Shown: positions 24,961 to 34,003 of the stretch, piece after piece | How the letters are laid out: every line of letters begins with the position of its first letter | How positions within the stretch are numbered: position 1 is the stretch's first letter | The notes under the pieces: generated by a model | What the model saw: the letters and a program-made list of their open reading frames with translations, nothing else | What the model was told of the DNA's origin: nothing | Databases searched by the model: none | Position numbers and translations under genes: made by a program | Source: CAYVBN01 sp964538565 | GTDB taxonomy: Bacteria > Pseudomonadota > Alphaproteobacteria > Rhizobiales > Xanthobacteraceae | Assembly (NCBI GenBank): GCA_964538565.1 | Contig: CAZIGW010000303.1 | Span: 1 to 43,091, forward strand | DNA length: 43,091 nucleotides | Reading direction: 5' to 3'

Positions 24961-25887
24961 ATGATCAAGGTTGCCCGGCTTGGCCACGCCACGTTGTCGA
25001 CGCCCGATATCGACCAGCAGGTCGACTACTACAGCCGCATCCTCGGGCTGAGCGTCATCGAGCGCGGTCGGGATCGGGCGTTCCTCGCCAGCAAGCAGGG
25101 CCTGGAGGCGATCGAGCTGGTGCGCGGGGAGCCCGGACACCTGACCCGGCTATCCTTCCAGATCGCGCCCGGGACCGACCTCAACGACGTCGTGCGGCAG
25201 CTGCGCGAGAAGGGGATCAAGTGCGAACGCCGCACTGGCATTTCACCCGGCGTGGCCGAGGCCGTCACGCTGGAAGACTGCAAGGGAACGCCGATCGACC
25301 TCTATGCCGAATACGCATTCGCCCGCGACGACCGCTCGCCGGGCGCCTTCAACATCCTCAAGCTCGGCCACGTCGCCTACCGGGTGAAGGACGTCCAGCA
25401 GGTGGTCCGCTTCTACTGCGACGTGCTCGGCTTCCGGGTCTCGGACTGGCGCGGCGACTTCTTCGTCTTCCTGCGCTGCAACACCGATCACCACACCTTG
25501 AACTTCATCATCGACGAAGAGCCGCAGCTCCATCATATCGCTTTCGAAGTGCTCGACTGGCCGGAGATTCACCGGGCGGTCGACTACCTGGCGCACAACA
25601 AGATCCACCTCGTATGGGGCCCCGGGCGCCACGTCATCGGCCACAACATCGCGACGTATCACCGCAATTCCGATCTGGTGCGGGTCGAGATCTTCACCGA
25701 GATGGACCAGATGAAGGACGAGGCGCTCGGCTACTTCGATCCACGCCCGTGGCACCAGGAATTCCCCCTGCGGCCGAAGATGCACGGCCCGGAGACGCTG
25801 CGAAACTACTGGGGATTTGGCTCGGAGCGCGTGATCCGCGGCTATCAGACCAAGGAGATTCCGACCTACGAGCCGGTCAACTCGTAA
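24961..25887 (+). CDS. Type I extradiol ring-cleavage dioxygenase (VOC family)
   Basis: A 308-residue two-domain vicinal-oxygen-chelate enzyme that opens catechol-type rings with Fe(II) and O2. The C-terminal domain carries the metal set H137 (LGHVAYRV), H192 (LHHIAFEV) and E243 (RVEIFTE), with DHHTLNF (about 176-182) supplying the catalytic His. The N-terminal domain (HATLSTPDIDQQVDYY onward) is the usual non-catalytic repeat. A GGGAGG 7-12 bases upstream supports the ATG at 24961. It is divergent from the hydroxylase operon and likely cleaves its dihydroxylated product. BphC-, HpcB- or catechol-type specificity cannot be told from sequence alone. Confidence 0.92.
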   Translation: MIKVARLGHATLSTPDIDQQVDYYSRILGLSVIERGRDRAFLASKQGLEAIELVRGEPGHLTRLSFQIAPGTDLNDVVRQLREKGIKCERRTGISPGVAEAVTLEDCKGTPIDLYAEYAFARDDRSPGAFNILKLGHVAYRVKDVQQVVRFYCDVLGFRVSDWRGDFFVFLRCNTDHHTLNFIIDEEPQLHHIAFEVLDWPEIHRAVDYLAHNKIHLVWGPGRHVIGHNIATYHRNSDLVRVEIFTEMDQMKDEALGYFDPRPWHQEFPLRPKMHGPETLRNYWGFGSERVIRGYQTKEIPTYEPVNS

Positions 25888-25917
25888 GGCCCGCGGACGT
25901 CCGGGTCGGCGCGCCGT

Positions 25918-26970
25918 TCAGCTGGCGCGGCTCTCGATCGTCGGATCGAGCACGATCTTGCCGGAGACCTCGCCCGATTCGATCAGGCGGTGGGCCTCGG
26001 CCGCATGCGAGAGCGGCATCAGTTTCTCGATGTAGGTCTTGATCTTGCCCTCCGCCGCTGCCGCGAAACATTTCGCCCGGTCGGGCGGATGATAGCCGGG
26101 CGTGCCCTTGATGGTGATCTTGTTGTGGTAGAGGTGGGCGAAGTCGATCGTCACCTCCGGACCCCCATGCGCTCCGGCGGTGACGAGCCGACCGCCGCGG
26201 CCGAGCGTCTTGAAGGCCGTGGGCAGCACGGCGGGATTGGCGATGTTGTCGTAGAGCACGTCGACACCCTTGCCGCCGGTGATGCGCATCACCGCTTCGT
26301 AGATGTCGTGCGTGTTGTAGATGACGCCGGCGTCGGCGCCGAGCTTGAGGCCGAGGGCGACGCGGTCGTCAGAGCCGGCCGCCGCGATCACCTTCGCGCC
26401 GACGACGTTCTTGGCGATCTGGATGCCGCTGGTGCCCAGATTGCCTCCGGCCCCCATGATCAGCACCGTCTCGCCGGCGGCGAGCTGCGCGGTGTTGACG
26501 AGCAGGTTCCAGGCGGTCGGCGCGTGGCGCATGACGACGGCGGCCTCATGGAACCCGAGACCCGCCGGAATCTCGATGGCGGCGCAGGCCGGGATGGTGA
26601 CGAGTTCGGCGAAGCCCCCCGGCCGCTTGATCCCCATCATGCCGGTCGGCCCCCGATAGCCGGCGCCGTCCTGACGGCAGGGCTCGAGCGGCATCACGCC
26701 GGCGGCGGCGACGCGGTCGCCGACCTTCCAGCGGGTGACGCCGGTGCCGACCGCGTCGACCGTTCCGGCGCAATCCACGCCCGGAATGAGCGGGAGCACC
26801 GGCCCGCGCTGCATCTCCCGGCCGGCCCGCAGGCTGACGTCGAGCACCCGGTTGACGGTTGCGGCATGCACCTTGACCCGGATCTCGCCCGGAAGCGGCT
26901 CCGGATCGGCGACCTCCTCGCAATTGAGGACATTCGGCGGCCCGAAGTTGCGAAGCACGATGGCCTTCAT
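25918..26970 (-). CDS. Zinc-independent MDR oxidoreductase (quinone oxidoreductase-like)
   Basis: A 350-residue medium-chain dehydrogenase/reductase with the GroES-like N-terminal domain (KAIVLRNFGPPNVL, then GVDCAGTVDAVGTGV) and a Rossmann domain with GAGGNLGTSGIQIAK (about 174-188), the quinone-oxidoreductase-type nucleotide motif. The structural and catalytic zinc Cys clusters of alcohol dehydrogenases are absent. It uses NAD(P)H to reduce or oxidise an enone, quinone or alcohol. It is convergent with the dioxygenase, 30 bases apart, and points toward the aromatic cluster; a role in that pathway is likely but unproven. Confidence 0.9.
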   Translation of the reverse strand: MKAIVLRNFGPPNVLNCEEVADPEPLPGEIRVKVHAATVNRVLDVSLRAGREMQRGPVLPLIPGVDCAGTVDAVGTGVTRWKVGDRVAAAGVMPLEPCRQDGAGYRGPTGMMGIKRPGGFAELVTIPACAAIEIPAGLGFHEAAVVMRHAPTAWNLLVNTAQLAAGETVLIMGAGGNLGTSGIQIAKNVVGAKVIAAAGSDDRVALGLKLGADAGVIYNTHDIYEAVMRITGGKGVDVLYDNIANPAVLPTAFKTLGRGGRLVTAGAHGGPEVTIDFAHLYHNKITIKGTPGYHPPDRAKCFAAAAEGKIKTYIEKLMPLSHAAEAHRLIESGEVSGKIVLDPTIESRAS

Positions 26971-27147
26971 GCTGCTCCTGCGGCGCTCTGGTGTGCGGAT
27001 CGATCAATGCCCGCCGGAGCATAGCCCGGGCCCGCGGCGTGGCGGAAGGGCCGGGACATTCGCACCCATCGGGCCGTCGGCGTTGTCGGTCCGCGACGGG
27101 ATCGACCGCCGGTCCAGGGCATTGGCGCGTGATCCCGCTTTCGCGGA

Positions 27148-28617
27148 TCAGGAGGGTCCGCCGGTGCGCCGGATGGCGACCACCTTCCGATCGGATGTCC
27201 CTTCCGGGCGCATTCGCACCGTCACCGGCAGACCTCCGCCCGGGCGCAGCGTGACCCGGTGGAGCGGCCAGACGGCGTGGCCCGGTGCCACCGCGAGGCG
27301 GCAGTGGCGCATGAGGGTTGCCAGCACGATGCTTGCCTCCTGCAGGGCGAAGCTCGACCCGATGCAGATTCGTGGACCCGCGCCGAACGGCAAGAAGGCA
27401 AAGCGATCGATGCGCTCGCGCGCCGGCGGCAGAAACCGGCCCGGATCGAAGACGTCCGGGTCGTCCCACAACCGGCGATGCCGGTGCACCACGTAGGGCG
27501 CGATCACGATCATCATGCCGCGCCTGACGACTGCCGGCCCCAGCCGATCCGGGCCTCGCGCCATGCGGCTGATGGCGACGATGGGCGGATAGAGCCGCAT
27601 CGCCTCCTCGACCGCCGCGCGGGTCACGACGAGCCGATCAGCGAGCGTCTCGACCGGTCCGGCGGTTTCGCGCTCGATTTCCGCCTCGACCCGGGCGCGC
27701 CACACGGGCGACCGGGACAGCAGGTAGAGCGTCCAAGTGAGCGCATTGGCGGTGGTTTCGTGCCCGGCTGCGATGAACGTGAGGATGTTTGCCCGGACTT
27801 CCGCCTCGCTCAGCCCTTCGCCCGTCTCGGGATCCTGCGCTTCGAGCAGCAGGGTGAGGATGTCGCGGGGAACGCAGGTCGGACTGTCGGTCAGCCGCCG
27901 CCGCATCGCGATGATGTCGTCGATTGCGCCGTCGAAGAACGCGAGCGCCGGCCTCGTCTTGCGGCGCCCGAGGCGGGGGACGACGGCGGGAACGCCGAGC
28001 AGGTCGAGCGGGTCGATGCGGCCGATCGTGTCGAAATAGATCGCCATCGCGGCACGAAAATCGTCGGTGTCGCGTCCGATGCCGTCGGAAAAGATCGTGC
28101 ATCGCAGGACGTCGAGCGTCAGGCGCGTCATCTCGGCGGCGAGGTCGACGACCTGGCCGTTCCGATCGCGCCAGCGCGCGACGAGTTCGTCGGCGGCCCG
28201 CTTCATGGCGGGAGCGAACTCGCGCACGATCCTGCGCGCGAACATCGGCGCCAGCGTCCGGCGCTGCACCCGCCATTGCTCGGCCTCGGCCGTCAGCAGG
28301 CCGCCGCCGAGGCCCGACGAGAGAATCCGCCGCTGCAGCCAGTCCTTTTGATAGTTGCCGGCATTGTCGAGCAGCACGCGACGAATCGCGGCCGGCTCGC
28401 TGACGATGGCGACGCGCGCGAACGCGACGCGCTCGATGACGACGGGTTGCTCGAAGTGCGCCTGCGTCCACGTCTCGAGCGGATTCTTCTGCAGGGCGCG
28501 GAGAAGCTGAAAGAGGCCCAGCCGCCGTTCGCGCGGCGGTGGAAAAGGGGGACGCAGGGTATTGGGAGATCCGGCAGAGTGTCGATTCTCTGCAAGCTCA
28601 GTTGCCACTGGGCTCAT
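27148..28617 (-). CDS. Cytochrome P450 monooxygenase
   Basis: A 489-residue soluble-type P450. I-helix oxygen-activation motif AGHETT (284-289), K-helix E338-x-x-R341, the Arg/Pro-containing meander (DPGRFLPP, about 391-398) and the haem loop FGAGPRICIG with C418 are all intact. The ATG at 28617 gives a typical length; longer in-frame extension to 29070 crosses the preceding gene. It lies 151 bases downstream of farnesyl-diphosphate synthase on the same strand, beside the hopanoid operon, so a terpenoid or hopanoid substrate is plausible; the aromatic island on the other side is an alternative. No redox partner gene is adjacent. Confidence 0.92.
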   Translation of the reverse strand: MSPVATELAENRHSAGSPNTLRPPFPPPRERRLGLFQLLRALQKNPLETWTQAHFEQPVVIERVAFARVAIVSEPAAIRRVLLDNAGNYQKDWLQRRILSSGLGGGLLTAEAEQWRVQRRTLAPMFARRIVREFAPAMKRAADELVARWRDRNGQVVDLAAEMTRLTLDVLRCTIFSDGIGRDTDDFRAAMAIYFDTIGRIDPLDLLGVPAVVPRLGRRKTRPALAFFDGAIDDIIAMRRRLTDSPTCVPRDILTLLLEAQDPETGEGLSEAEVRANILTFIAAGHETTANALTWTLYLLSRSPVWRARVEAEIERETAGPVETLADRLVVTRAAVEEAMRLYPPIVAISRMARGPDRLGPAVVRRGMMIVIAPYVVHRHRRLWDDPDVFDPGRFLPPARERIDRFAFLPFGAGPRICIGSSFALQEASIVLATLMRHCRLAVAPGHAVWPLHRVTLRPGGGLPVTVRMRPEGTSDRKVVAIRRTGGPS

Positions 28618-28666
28618 GCTGTTCTGCGGATGTGAACGTCTCAGAAAAAGATCGTCTGGGGCAATT

Positions 28667-28691
28667 AACTCGAAATTGGCGAAAACGTTCC
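28667..28691 (-). promoter_or_regulatory. Candidate EcfG-type promoter upstream of the P450 gene
   Basis: On the minus strand GGAAC (28691-28687), 16 bases, then AGTT (28670-28667) match GGAAC-N16/17-cGTT except for the first -10 base. It lies 50 bases before the P450 start in a visibly more AT-rich stretch. General-stress control of hopanoid genes is known in alphaproteobacteria, so the site is plausible but untested. Confidence 0.35.
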
Positions 28692-28768
28692 ACGCCTTCA
28701 CCGCTGCGCGCGCAGCGGCGGGACGGCGAACCGCCGGAAAAATTCGATCAGGATTGCGGCGAGACCGA

Positions 28769-29707
28769 CTACGAGCGCCGGTCGGCGACGAAATGCGCCG
28801 CCGCGCGCAGGACGTCGGTATCCTCGCCGAACTCGGCGAGCGCGGCTTCGGCGGTGGCGACGAGCATCGACAGCCGCTTGCGCGCCGCGTCGGGGCCGAG
28901 GATCGCCACGAACGTCGCCTTGTTGGCGGCCGCATCCTTGTGCGTCGCCTTGCCGACGACCTCGGGATCGCCCTCGAGATCAAGAAGGTCGTCGGCGATC
29001 TGGAACGCTTCGCCGACGGCCGACCCGTATCGTTCGAGCGCGGCGCGCCGGTCGGCGGGGGCCTCGCCAAGAATTGCGCCGGCGGCGCAGCCGAAGCGCA
29101 GGAGCGCGCCGGTCTTCATCGCCTGCAGGCTGCGCACCTCTTCGAGGCCGAACGCCGGCGGAGCGCCGGAAAACCGTCCCTCGGCCGCGAGATCGAGCAT
29201 CTGGCCTCCCGCCATGCCGACGGCCCCGGCGGCCCGCGCCAGGGCGGACACGAGTTCGATGCGCACGTGCGCGCTGGGATGCGTCTGCGGACGCGACAGG
29301 ATATCGAACGCGAACGTCAGCAGGCTGTCTCCGACCAGAATGGCGGTCGCCTCGTCGAAAGCCTTGTGCACGGTGGGCCGTCCGCGCCGCAGGTCGTCGT
29401 TGTCCATGGCCGGCAGGTCATCGTGCACGAGCGAATAGCAATGAATGCACTCGAGCGCCGCGCCCGCCATCAGCGCCCTTTCGCGCGGCACGCCGAAAAG
29501 CGCCGCGCTCGCGACGACGAGGAACGGTCGAAAGCGTTTGCCGCCGCCGAGGCTCGCATAACGCATCGCCTCGAGCAGCCGGGGCGGAGCGTCGGCACCG
29601 CCGACCGGCCCCGGCTCGAGCAGGCGTCCGAGCAGCGCCTCGGTCTCGTCCGCCACGGCGTTCAATTCTTCCTGAAATCGCGCCGCGGCTTTGCCATTGT
29701 CTTTCAT
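28769..29707 (-). CDS. ispA: Farnesyl diphosphate synthase (polyprenyl synthetase)
   Basis: A 312-residue enzyme condensing isoprenyl units to FPP, the squalene precursor. It has the first Asp-rich motif DDLPAMDNDD (96-105), the allylic substrate Arg after it (RRGRPTVH), and the second Asp-rich motif DDLLD (239-243). GGGKRFRP (54-61) binds IPP. Short side-chain residues before the first motif fit a C15 product, though C20 cannot be excluded. The ATG at 29707 is preferred over an in-frame TTG at 29743. It is divergent from hpnB across a 177-base region that probably contains both promoters, so FPP supply and hopanoid synthesis may be co-regulated. Confidence 0.92.
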   Translation of the reverse strand: MKDNGKAAARFQEELNAVADETEALLGRLLEPGPVGGADAPPRLLEAMRYASLGGGKRFRPFLVVASAALFGVPRERALMAGAALECIHCYSLVHDDLPAMDNDDLRRGRPTVHKAFDEATAILVGDSLLTFAFDILSRPQTHPSAHVRIELVSALARAAGAVGMAGGQMLDLAAEGRFSGAPPAFGLEEVRSLQAMKTGALLRFGCAAGAILGEAPADRRAALERYGSAVGEAFQIADDLLDLEGDPEVVGKATHKDAAANKATFVAILGPDAARKRLSMLVATAEAALAEFGEDTDVLRAAAHFVADRRS

Positions 29708-29884
29708 CGAAAAGTCCGTACGGGGTGATGACTGGAGGTTCAACGGAGGGTCCTTTAACAGGTTTATCGTTTGGTATGGTGCGATGCTTTCGAACTTCGC
29801 GTTTCAACGTGCATTGAGTACCTCGAATGGCCGGCGCCGCCCAGGCGGGCGGGCGGCAGGGGCCGAACAAGGGGCATTTCCCGC

Positions 29885-31051
29885 ATGAACATGGCCATTA
29901 TGGCCGATATCCTCGCCTGGGCCAGCCTCGCCATCTGGATCTACCTCGCGGCGGGGCGGGGTGCATTTTGGCTCGCAGCCGAACGCGACGATGACGAACC
30001 GCCCGCACCGCCTCGCTGGCCGCGGGTGTGCGTGGTGGTGCCGGCGCGCGACGAAGCCGAGTGCATCGCCGCCAGCATCGGTTCGCTGGTTCGCCAGGAC
30101 TATCCGGGCGATTGGCGGATCATTCTCGTCGACGACAACAGCTCCGACGGCACGGCGAAGATCGCGTTGCGGGCTGCCGTTGAGGCAGGCAGGGCCGAGC
30201 GGCTCCATACGGTAGAAGGGTGCCCCTTGCCGGCCGGCTGGACCGGCAAGCTGTGGGCATTGAAGCAGGGCATCGACGCCGCCCTGGCGCACGACAGGCC
30301 GCCTGAATATCTGCTGCTGACCGATGCGGACATCGTGCATGCGCCGACCGTTCTCACCCGTCTGGTTGCACGCGCCGGCGCGCGCAATCTCGTGCTTGCG
30401 TCTCTGATGGCCAAGCTTCGCTGCGCGAGCCTCGCCGAACGCGGCCACGTCCCGGCGTTCATCTTCTTCTTTCAGATGCTTTATCCTTTCGCATGGGTCA
30501 ACCGGCCCGATCGCGCGACGGCGGCGGCCGCCGGCGGATGCATGCTGGTTCGCGTCGACGCCCTCACGAAGGCCGGCGGGATCGCGGTGATCCGCAACGC
30601 TCTGATCGACGACTGCGCGCTTGCGCGGGCTCTCAAGGCGCAGGGCCGCATCTGGCTGGGCTTGACCGAACGGGTTCGAAGTGTTCGACCCTATCCGGGA
30701 TTCAAGGATGTCGGTTCGATGATCTCGCGCTCGGCCTATGCCCAGTTGAACTATTCGCCGCTTGCGCTGGCGGCGACGACGCTTGGCATGGGCCTGACCT
30801 ATCTGGCGCCGCCGCTGCTCGCCGTGTTCGCCACGGGTTCGGCGCGGCTTGCGGCAATTCTGTCGTGGATCGCGATGGCCGTCCTGTTTCAGCCGACGCT
30901 GAGGTTCTACCGGCTGTCGGCCCTGTGGGGGATCGCGCTTCCGGCGGTGGCCTTGTCCTACATGGTCTTCACACTCGATTCCGCCCTTCAGTACGCGCGC
31001 GGCCGCGGCGGGCTGTGGAAGGGACGGGCACAGGCGGCGGGATCAGCATGA
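29885..31051 (+). CDS. hpnB: Hopanoid-associated glycosyltransferase family 2 protein HpnB
   Basis: A 388-residue GT2 protein with an N-terminal membrane segment (about 6-26) and three or more C-terminal helices. The GT-A core has VCVVVPARDEAE, ILVDDNSSDGT and the metal-binding LLTDADI; NALIDDCALARALK supplies the catalytic-base region. HpnB occurs at the start of many hopanoid clusters; its substrate is not settled. Starts 6 and 15 bases further in are possible. Its stop overlaps hpnC by ATGA, making it the first gene of hpnB-C-D-E-shc. Confidence 0.9.
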   Translation: MNMAIMADILAWASLAIWIYLAAGRGAFWLAAERDDDEPPAPPRWPRVCVVVPARDEAECIAASIGSLVRQDYPGDWRIILVDDNSSDGTAKIALRAAVEAGRAERLHTVEGCPLPAGWTGKLWALKQGIDAALAHDRPPEYLLLTDADIVHAPTVLTRLVARAGARNLVLASLMAKLRCASLAERGHVPAFIFFFQMLYPFAWVNRPDRATAAAAGGCMLVRVDALTKAGGIAVIRNALIDDCALARALKAQGRIWLGLTERVRSVRPYPGFKDVGSMISRSAYAQLNYSPLALAATTLGMGLTYLAPPLLAVFATGSARLAAILSWIAMAVLFQPTLRFYRLSALWGIALPAVALSYMVFTLDSALQYARGRGGLWKGRAQAAGSA

Positions 31052-31932
31052 CCAATCCGGCCGACTGGCGTTCGGGCAAGTCCCATCGGGACGAGAACTT
31101 TCCGGTCGCCTCGCACCTCGTGCGCGCGCGCCATCGGCCGGCCATCCTGGCGTTCTACAACTTCGTGCGCACCGCCGACGACATCGCCGACCACGCGACG
31201 CTCGCGGCCGATGAGAAGCTCGCGTTGCTCCACCGCATGGATTGCGCGCTCGTGGGCGAGCGGGACGATGTCGCCGAGGCCGTCGCGTTGCGCTCGGTGC
31301 TGCGCGAGCGAAATCTCTCGGCCCAGCACGCGCGCGACCTGCTCCAGGCGTTTCGCATGGACGTGACGAAGCTGCGCTACGACGACTGGGCCGATCTCAT
31401 GAACTACTGCCGCTATTCGGCGATGCCGGTCGGACGATTCGTGCTCGACGTGCACGGCGAGGACGAGGCGACGTGGGCGGCCAACGATCCGCTGTGCGCC
31501 GCCCTCCAGGTCATCAACCACCTGCAGGACTGCGGCGCCGACTATCGCCGCCTCGATCGCGTGTACGTGCCGCTCGATGCGCTCGCCGCCGCGGGTGCGA
31601 GCGTCGAGGAGCTGGGACGGGAGCGCGCGTCGCCGGCGCTGCGGGCGTGCCTGCAGGGGCTTGCGGCGCGCACGCGCGCCTTGCTGGGCGAGAGTCTCTC
31701 CCTGCCGGTCGCAACCAGAGATTTCCGCCTGTCGATGGAAATCGCCGTCATCCAGTCGGCGGCGCGGCGCCTGCTCGATCTCCTCGAGACGCGCGATCCG
31801 CTCAGCGAACGCGTGCATCTCGGCGGCGCGGGCTTTCTCGCCGCCGGGTTCGCGGGCGTGCTCGGCAACCTCCTTCGCCGGATGGCGGCGCCGGTCGGGC
31901 GTGCGACGCGGGGGGCACGAGCAGCAAAATGA
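31048..31932 (+). CDS. hpnC: Hydroxysqualene synthase HpnC
   Basis: A 294-residue squalene/phytoene synthase-fold enzyme. The first Asp-rich region is NFVRTADDIADH (38-49) and the second is VINHLQDCGADYRR (about 154-167). HpnC converts presqualene diphosphate to hydroxysqualene between HpnD and HpnE in the three-enzyme bacterial squalene route. The order hpnC-hpnD-hpnE and the ATGA joints on both sides fit coupled expression. The pairing of HpnC and HpnD rests on sequence type plus gene order. Confidence 0.93.
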   Translation: MTNPADWRSGKSHRDENFPVASHLVRARHRPAILAFYNFVRTADDIADHATLAADEKLALLHRMDCALVGERDDVAEAVALRSVLRERNLSAQHARDLLQAFRMDVTKLRYDDWADLMNYCRYSAMPVGRFVLDVHGEDEATWAANDPLCAALQVINHLQDCGADYRRLDRVYVPLDALAAAGASVEELGRERASPALRACLQGLAARTRALLGESLSLPVATRDFRLSMEIAVIQSAARRLLDLLETRDPLSERVHLGGAGFLAAGFAGVLGNLLRRMAAPVGRATRGARAAK

Positions 31933-32759
31933 CCGCGCAATTCACGGAAACGACGGCTCAGCGGGCCGCCGGAAGCTCGTTCTATACGGCGATGCGCATC
32001 CTGCCGCGCCCGCAACGCGAGGGCATGTTCGAGGTCTACAGTTTCTGCCGCAGCGTCGACGACATCGCCGACACCGAAGGGCCGCGTGAACCGCGTCTTG
32101 CCGAGCTCGAAGGCTGGCGAAGCGACGTGAACGCGCTCTACGACGGCCGTCCGGCCGCGCACCTCGCCGGGCTGGCGCGAACCGTGCGCAGGTTCGGCCT
32201 CGCGCGGGAGGATTTCCTCGCCATCATCGACGGCGTGGAAATGGACGTGCGCGAGGACATCCGCGCGCCCGCGCTTGCGACCCTCGACCTCTATTGCGAT
32301 CGCGTGGCAAGCGCGGTCGGGCGCTTGTCGGTGCGGGTGTTCGGGATGGAGCGGGATGCGGGCCTGCGGCTCGCGCACCACCTCGGCCGCGCCTTGCAGC
32401 TCACGAACATCCTGCGCGATCTCGACAAAGACGCCGCAATGGGTCGCCTCTATCTGCCGCAGGAGGCGCTGCGCGCCGCCGGAATCGACGGCAGCGATCC
32501 GCAGATGGTCCTTGCCCATCCCAACATCGGCGCTGCGTGCGAGGTCGTGGTGGCGAGGGCGCGCGAGCACTTCGCCGCGTCCGATCGGATCATGGCAGAT
32601 GCTCCGCGCCGGACGGTGCGCGCGGCGCGCATCATGGGCGAGGCCTATCGGACGATCCTCGACGGATTGATCCGACGCGGGTGGCGGCCGCCGCGCAGGC
32701 CGGTGCGGATCGGGCGCTGGCGCCTCATCGCCACAGTGCTGCGTTTCGGACTGCTGTGA
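31929..32759 (+). CDS. hpnD: Presqualene diphosphate synthase HpnD
   Basis: A 276-residue squalene/phytoene synthase-type enzyme with the first Asp motif SVDDIADTE (42-50) and a second motif NILRDLDKDAAMGRLYLP (about 159-176), both complete. SSFYTAMRILP near the start is the usual substrate-binding block. HpnD joins two FPP molecules to presqualene diphosphate. It is linked to hpnC by an ATGA overlap and to hpnE by a one-base TGATG overlap. Confidence 0.95.
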   Translation: MTAQFTETTAQRAAGSSFYTAMRILPRPQREGMFEVYSFCRSVDDIADTEGPREPRLAELEGWRSDVNALYDGRPAAHLAGLARTVRRFGLAREDFLAIIDGVEMDVREDIRAPALATLDLYCDRVASAVGRLSVRVFGMERDAGLRLAHHLGRALQLTNILRDLDKDAAMGRLYLPQEALRAAGIDGSDPQMVLAHPNIGAACEVVVARAREHFAASDRIMADAPRRTVRAARIMGEAYRTILDGLIRRGWRPPRRPVRIGRWRLIATVLRFGLL

Positions 32760-34003
32760 TGGCCGGCGTCGTTCACGTCATCGGGGCGGGCCTCGCCGGC
32801 CTCTCGGCGGCGGTGCGTCTCGCCGGTGCGGGCCGCAGGGTGGTCGTGCACGAGGCCGCCAATATCGCCGGCGGGCGCTGCCGCTCCTATCCGGATCCGG
32901 CGCTCGACATGGTGATCGACAACGGCAATCACCTGCTGCTGTCGGGCAATGACGCGGCGCTCGCCTATGCGGCCGCGATCGGCGCAAGCGATCGGCTCGT
33001 CGGTCCCTCGAAGGCAGAGTTCTTCTTCTGCGATCTCGCGTCCGGCGAGCGCTGGACCCTGCGGCTCGACGACGGGCGCATTCCGTGGTGGGTCGCCGAT
33101 CGAAAGCGCCGGGTTCCGGGCACGCGCGTCGGCGAATATCTGCGGCTCGCCCGGCTCCTCTGGGTCGGGTCGGACGCGCCGATCGGCGACGTCATCATCT
33201 GCGACGGCCCGCTCTACGATCGCCTGCTGCAGCCGTTCCTGCGGGCGGCCCTCAACGTGTCGCCGCCGCTCGGCTCGGCGAGGCTCGCCTCGGCGGTCGT
33301 CCGTGCGACGTTCGCGGCAGGCGGCAGGGCGTGCCGGCCGCTCGTCGCCCGTGACGGCCTCGCCCATGCGCTGATCGACCCGGCCATCGCGTATCTGCGC
33401 GAACGCGGAGTCGACGTCCGTTTCGGCCGCCGGCTGCAGGGGATCGTCGGTCCGGGCGATCGCGTGCAGGCGCTCGCGTTCGGCGACGACAAGATCGCGC
33501 TCGGGGCCGGCGATGGCGTCATCCTCGCCGTTCCGCCCCTTGTCGCTGCCGCGCTTGTTTCCGGTCTGCGGGTGCCGACCGAGTTCCGCGCGATCGTCAA
33601 CGCGCATTTCCGGATCGCGCCTGCGCCGGGTCAGCCGCCGATCGTCGGGGTTCTCAACGCGACGACCGAGTGGATCTTCGCCTTTCCGGGGCGCGTGTCG
33701 GTCACTGTCAGTGCCGCCGATCACCTGCTCGACGTCGCGCGCGAAGAGCTCGCGCGCACCATCTGGAACGAAGTGGCGGCGGTCGCGGGTCTGCCTGCCG
33801 AATTGCCGCCGTGGCAGATCGTGCGTGAGCGTCGCGCCACATTCGCGGCCACGCCGGTCCAGGAGGCCAAACGTCCGGGTGCGCAAACCCGCTGGCGCAA
33901 TCTGCTTCTGGCGGGCGACTGGACCGCGACCGGCCTGCCGGCGACGATCGAAGGGGCGATCCGCTCGGGCAACAGGGCGGCGGACCTTGTGGCTGCCGCA
34001 TGA
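32759..34003 (+). CDS. hpnE: Hydroxysqualene dehydroxylase HpnE
   Basis: A 414-residue FAD-dependent amine-oxidase-fold enzyme. The N-terminal dinucleotide-binding motif VIGAGLAGLSAAVRL (7-21) and Glu-ended second strand VVVHEA are intact; NLLLAGDWTATGLPATIEGA near the C-terminus is the FAD-contact block of the desaturase-like family. HpnE reduces hydroxysqualene to squalene, finishing the pathway begun by HpnD and HpnC. Its stop overlaps the cyclase start by ATGA. Confidence 0.94.
   Translation: MAGVVHVIGAGLAGLSAAVRLAGAGRRVVVHEAANIAGGRCRSYPDPALDMVIDNGNHLLLSGNDAALAYAAAIGASDRLVGPSKAEFFFCDLASGERWTLRLDDGRIPWWVADRKRRVPGTRVGEYLRLARLLWVGSDAPIGDVIICDGPLYDRLLQPFLRAALNVSPPLGSARLASAVVRATFAAGGRACRPLVARDGLAHALIDPAIAYLRERGVDVRFGRRLQGIVGPGDRVQALAFGDDKIALGAGDGVILAVPPLVAAALVSGLRVPTEFRAIVNAHFRIAPAPGQPPIVGVLNATTEWIFAFPGRVSVTVSAADHLLDVAREELARTIWNEVAAVAGLPAELPPWQIVRERRATFAATPVQEAKRPGAQTRWRNLLLAGDWTATGLPATIEGAIRSGNRAADLVAAA

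Noticed and set aside
28618..29070. N-terminal extension of the P450 into farnesyl-diphosphate synthase
   Set aside because: The extension is antisense-type low-complexity Arg/Ser sequence overlapping an intact gene, and 489 residues is already normal for a P450.
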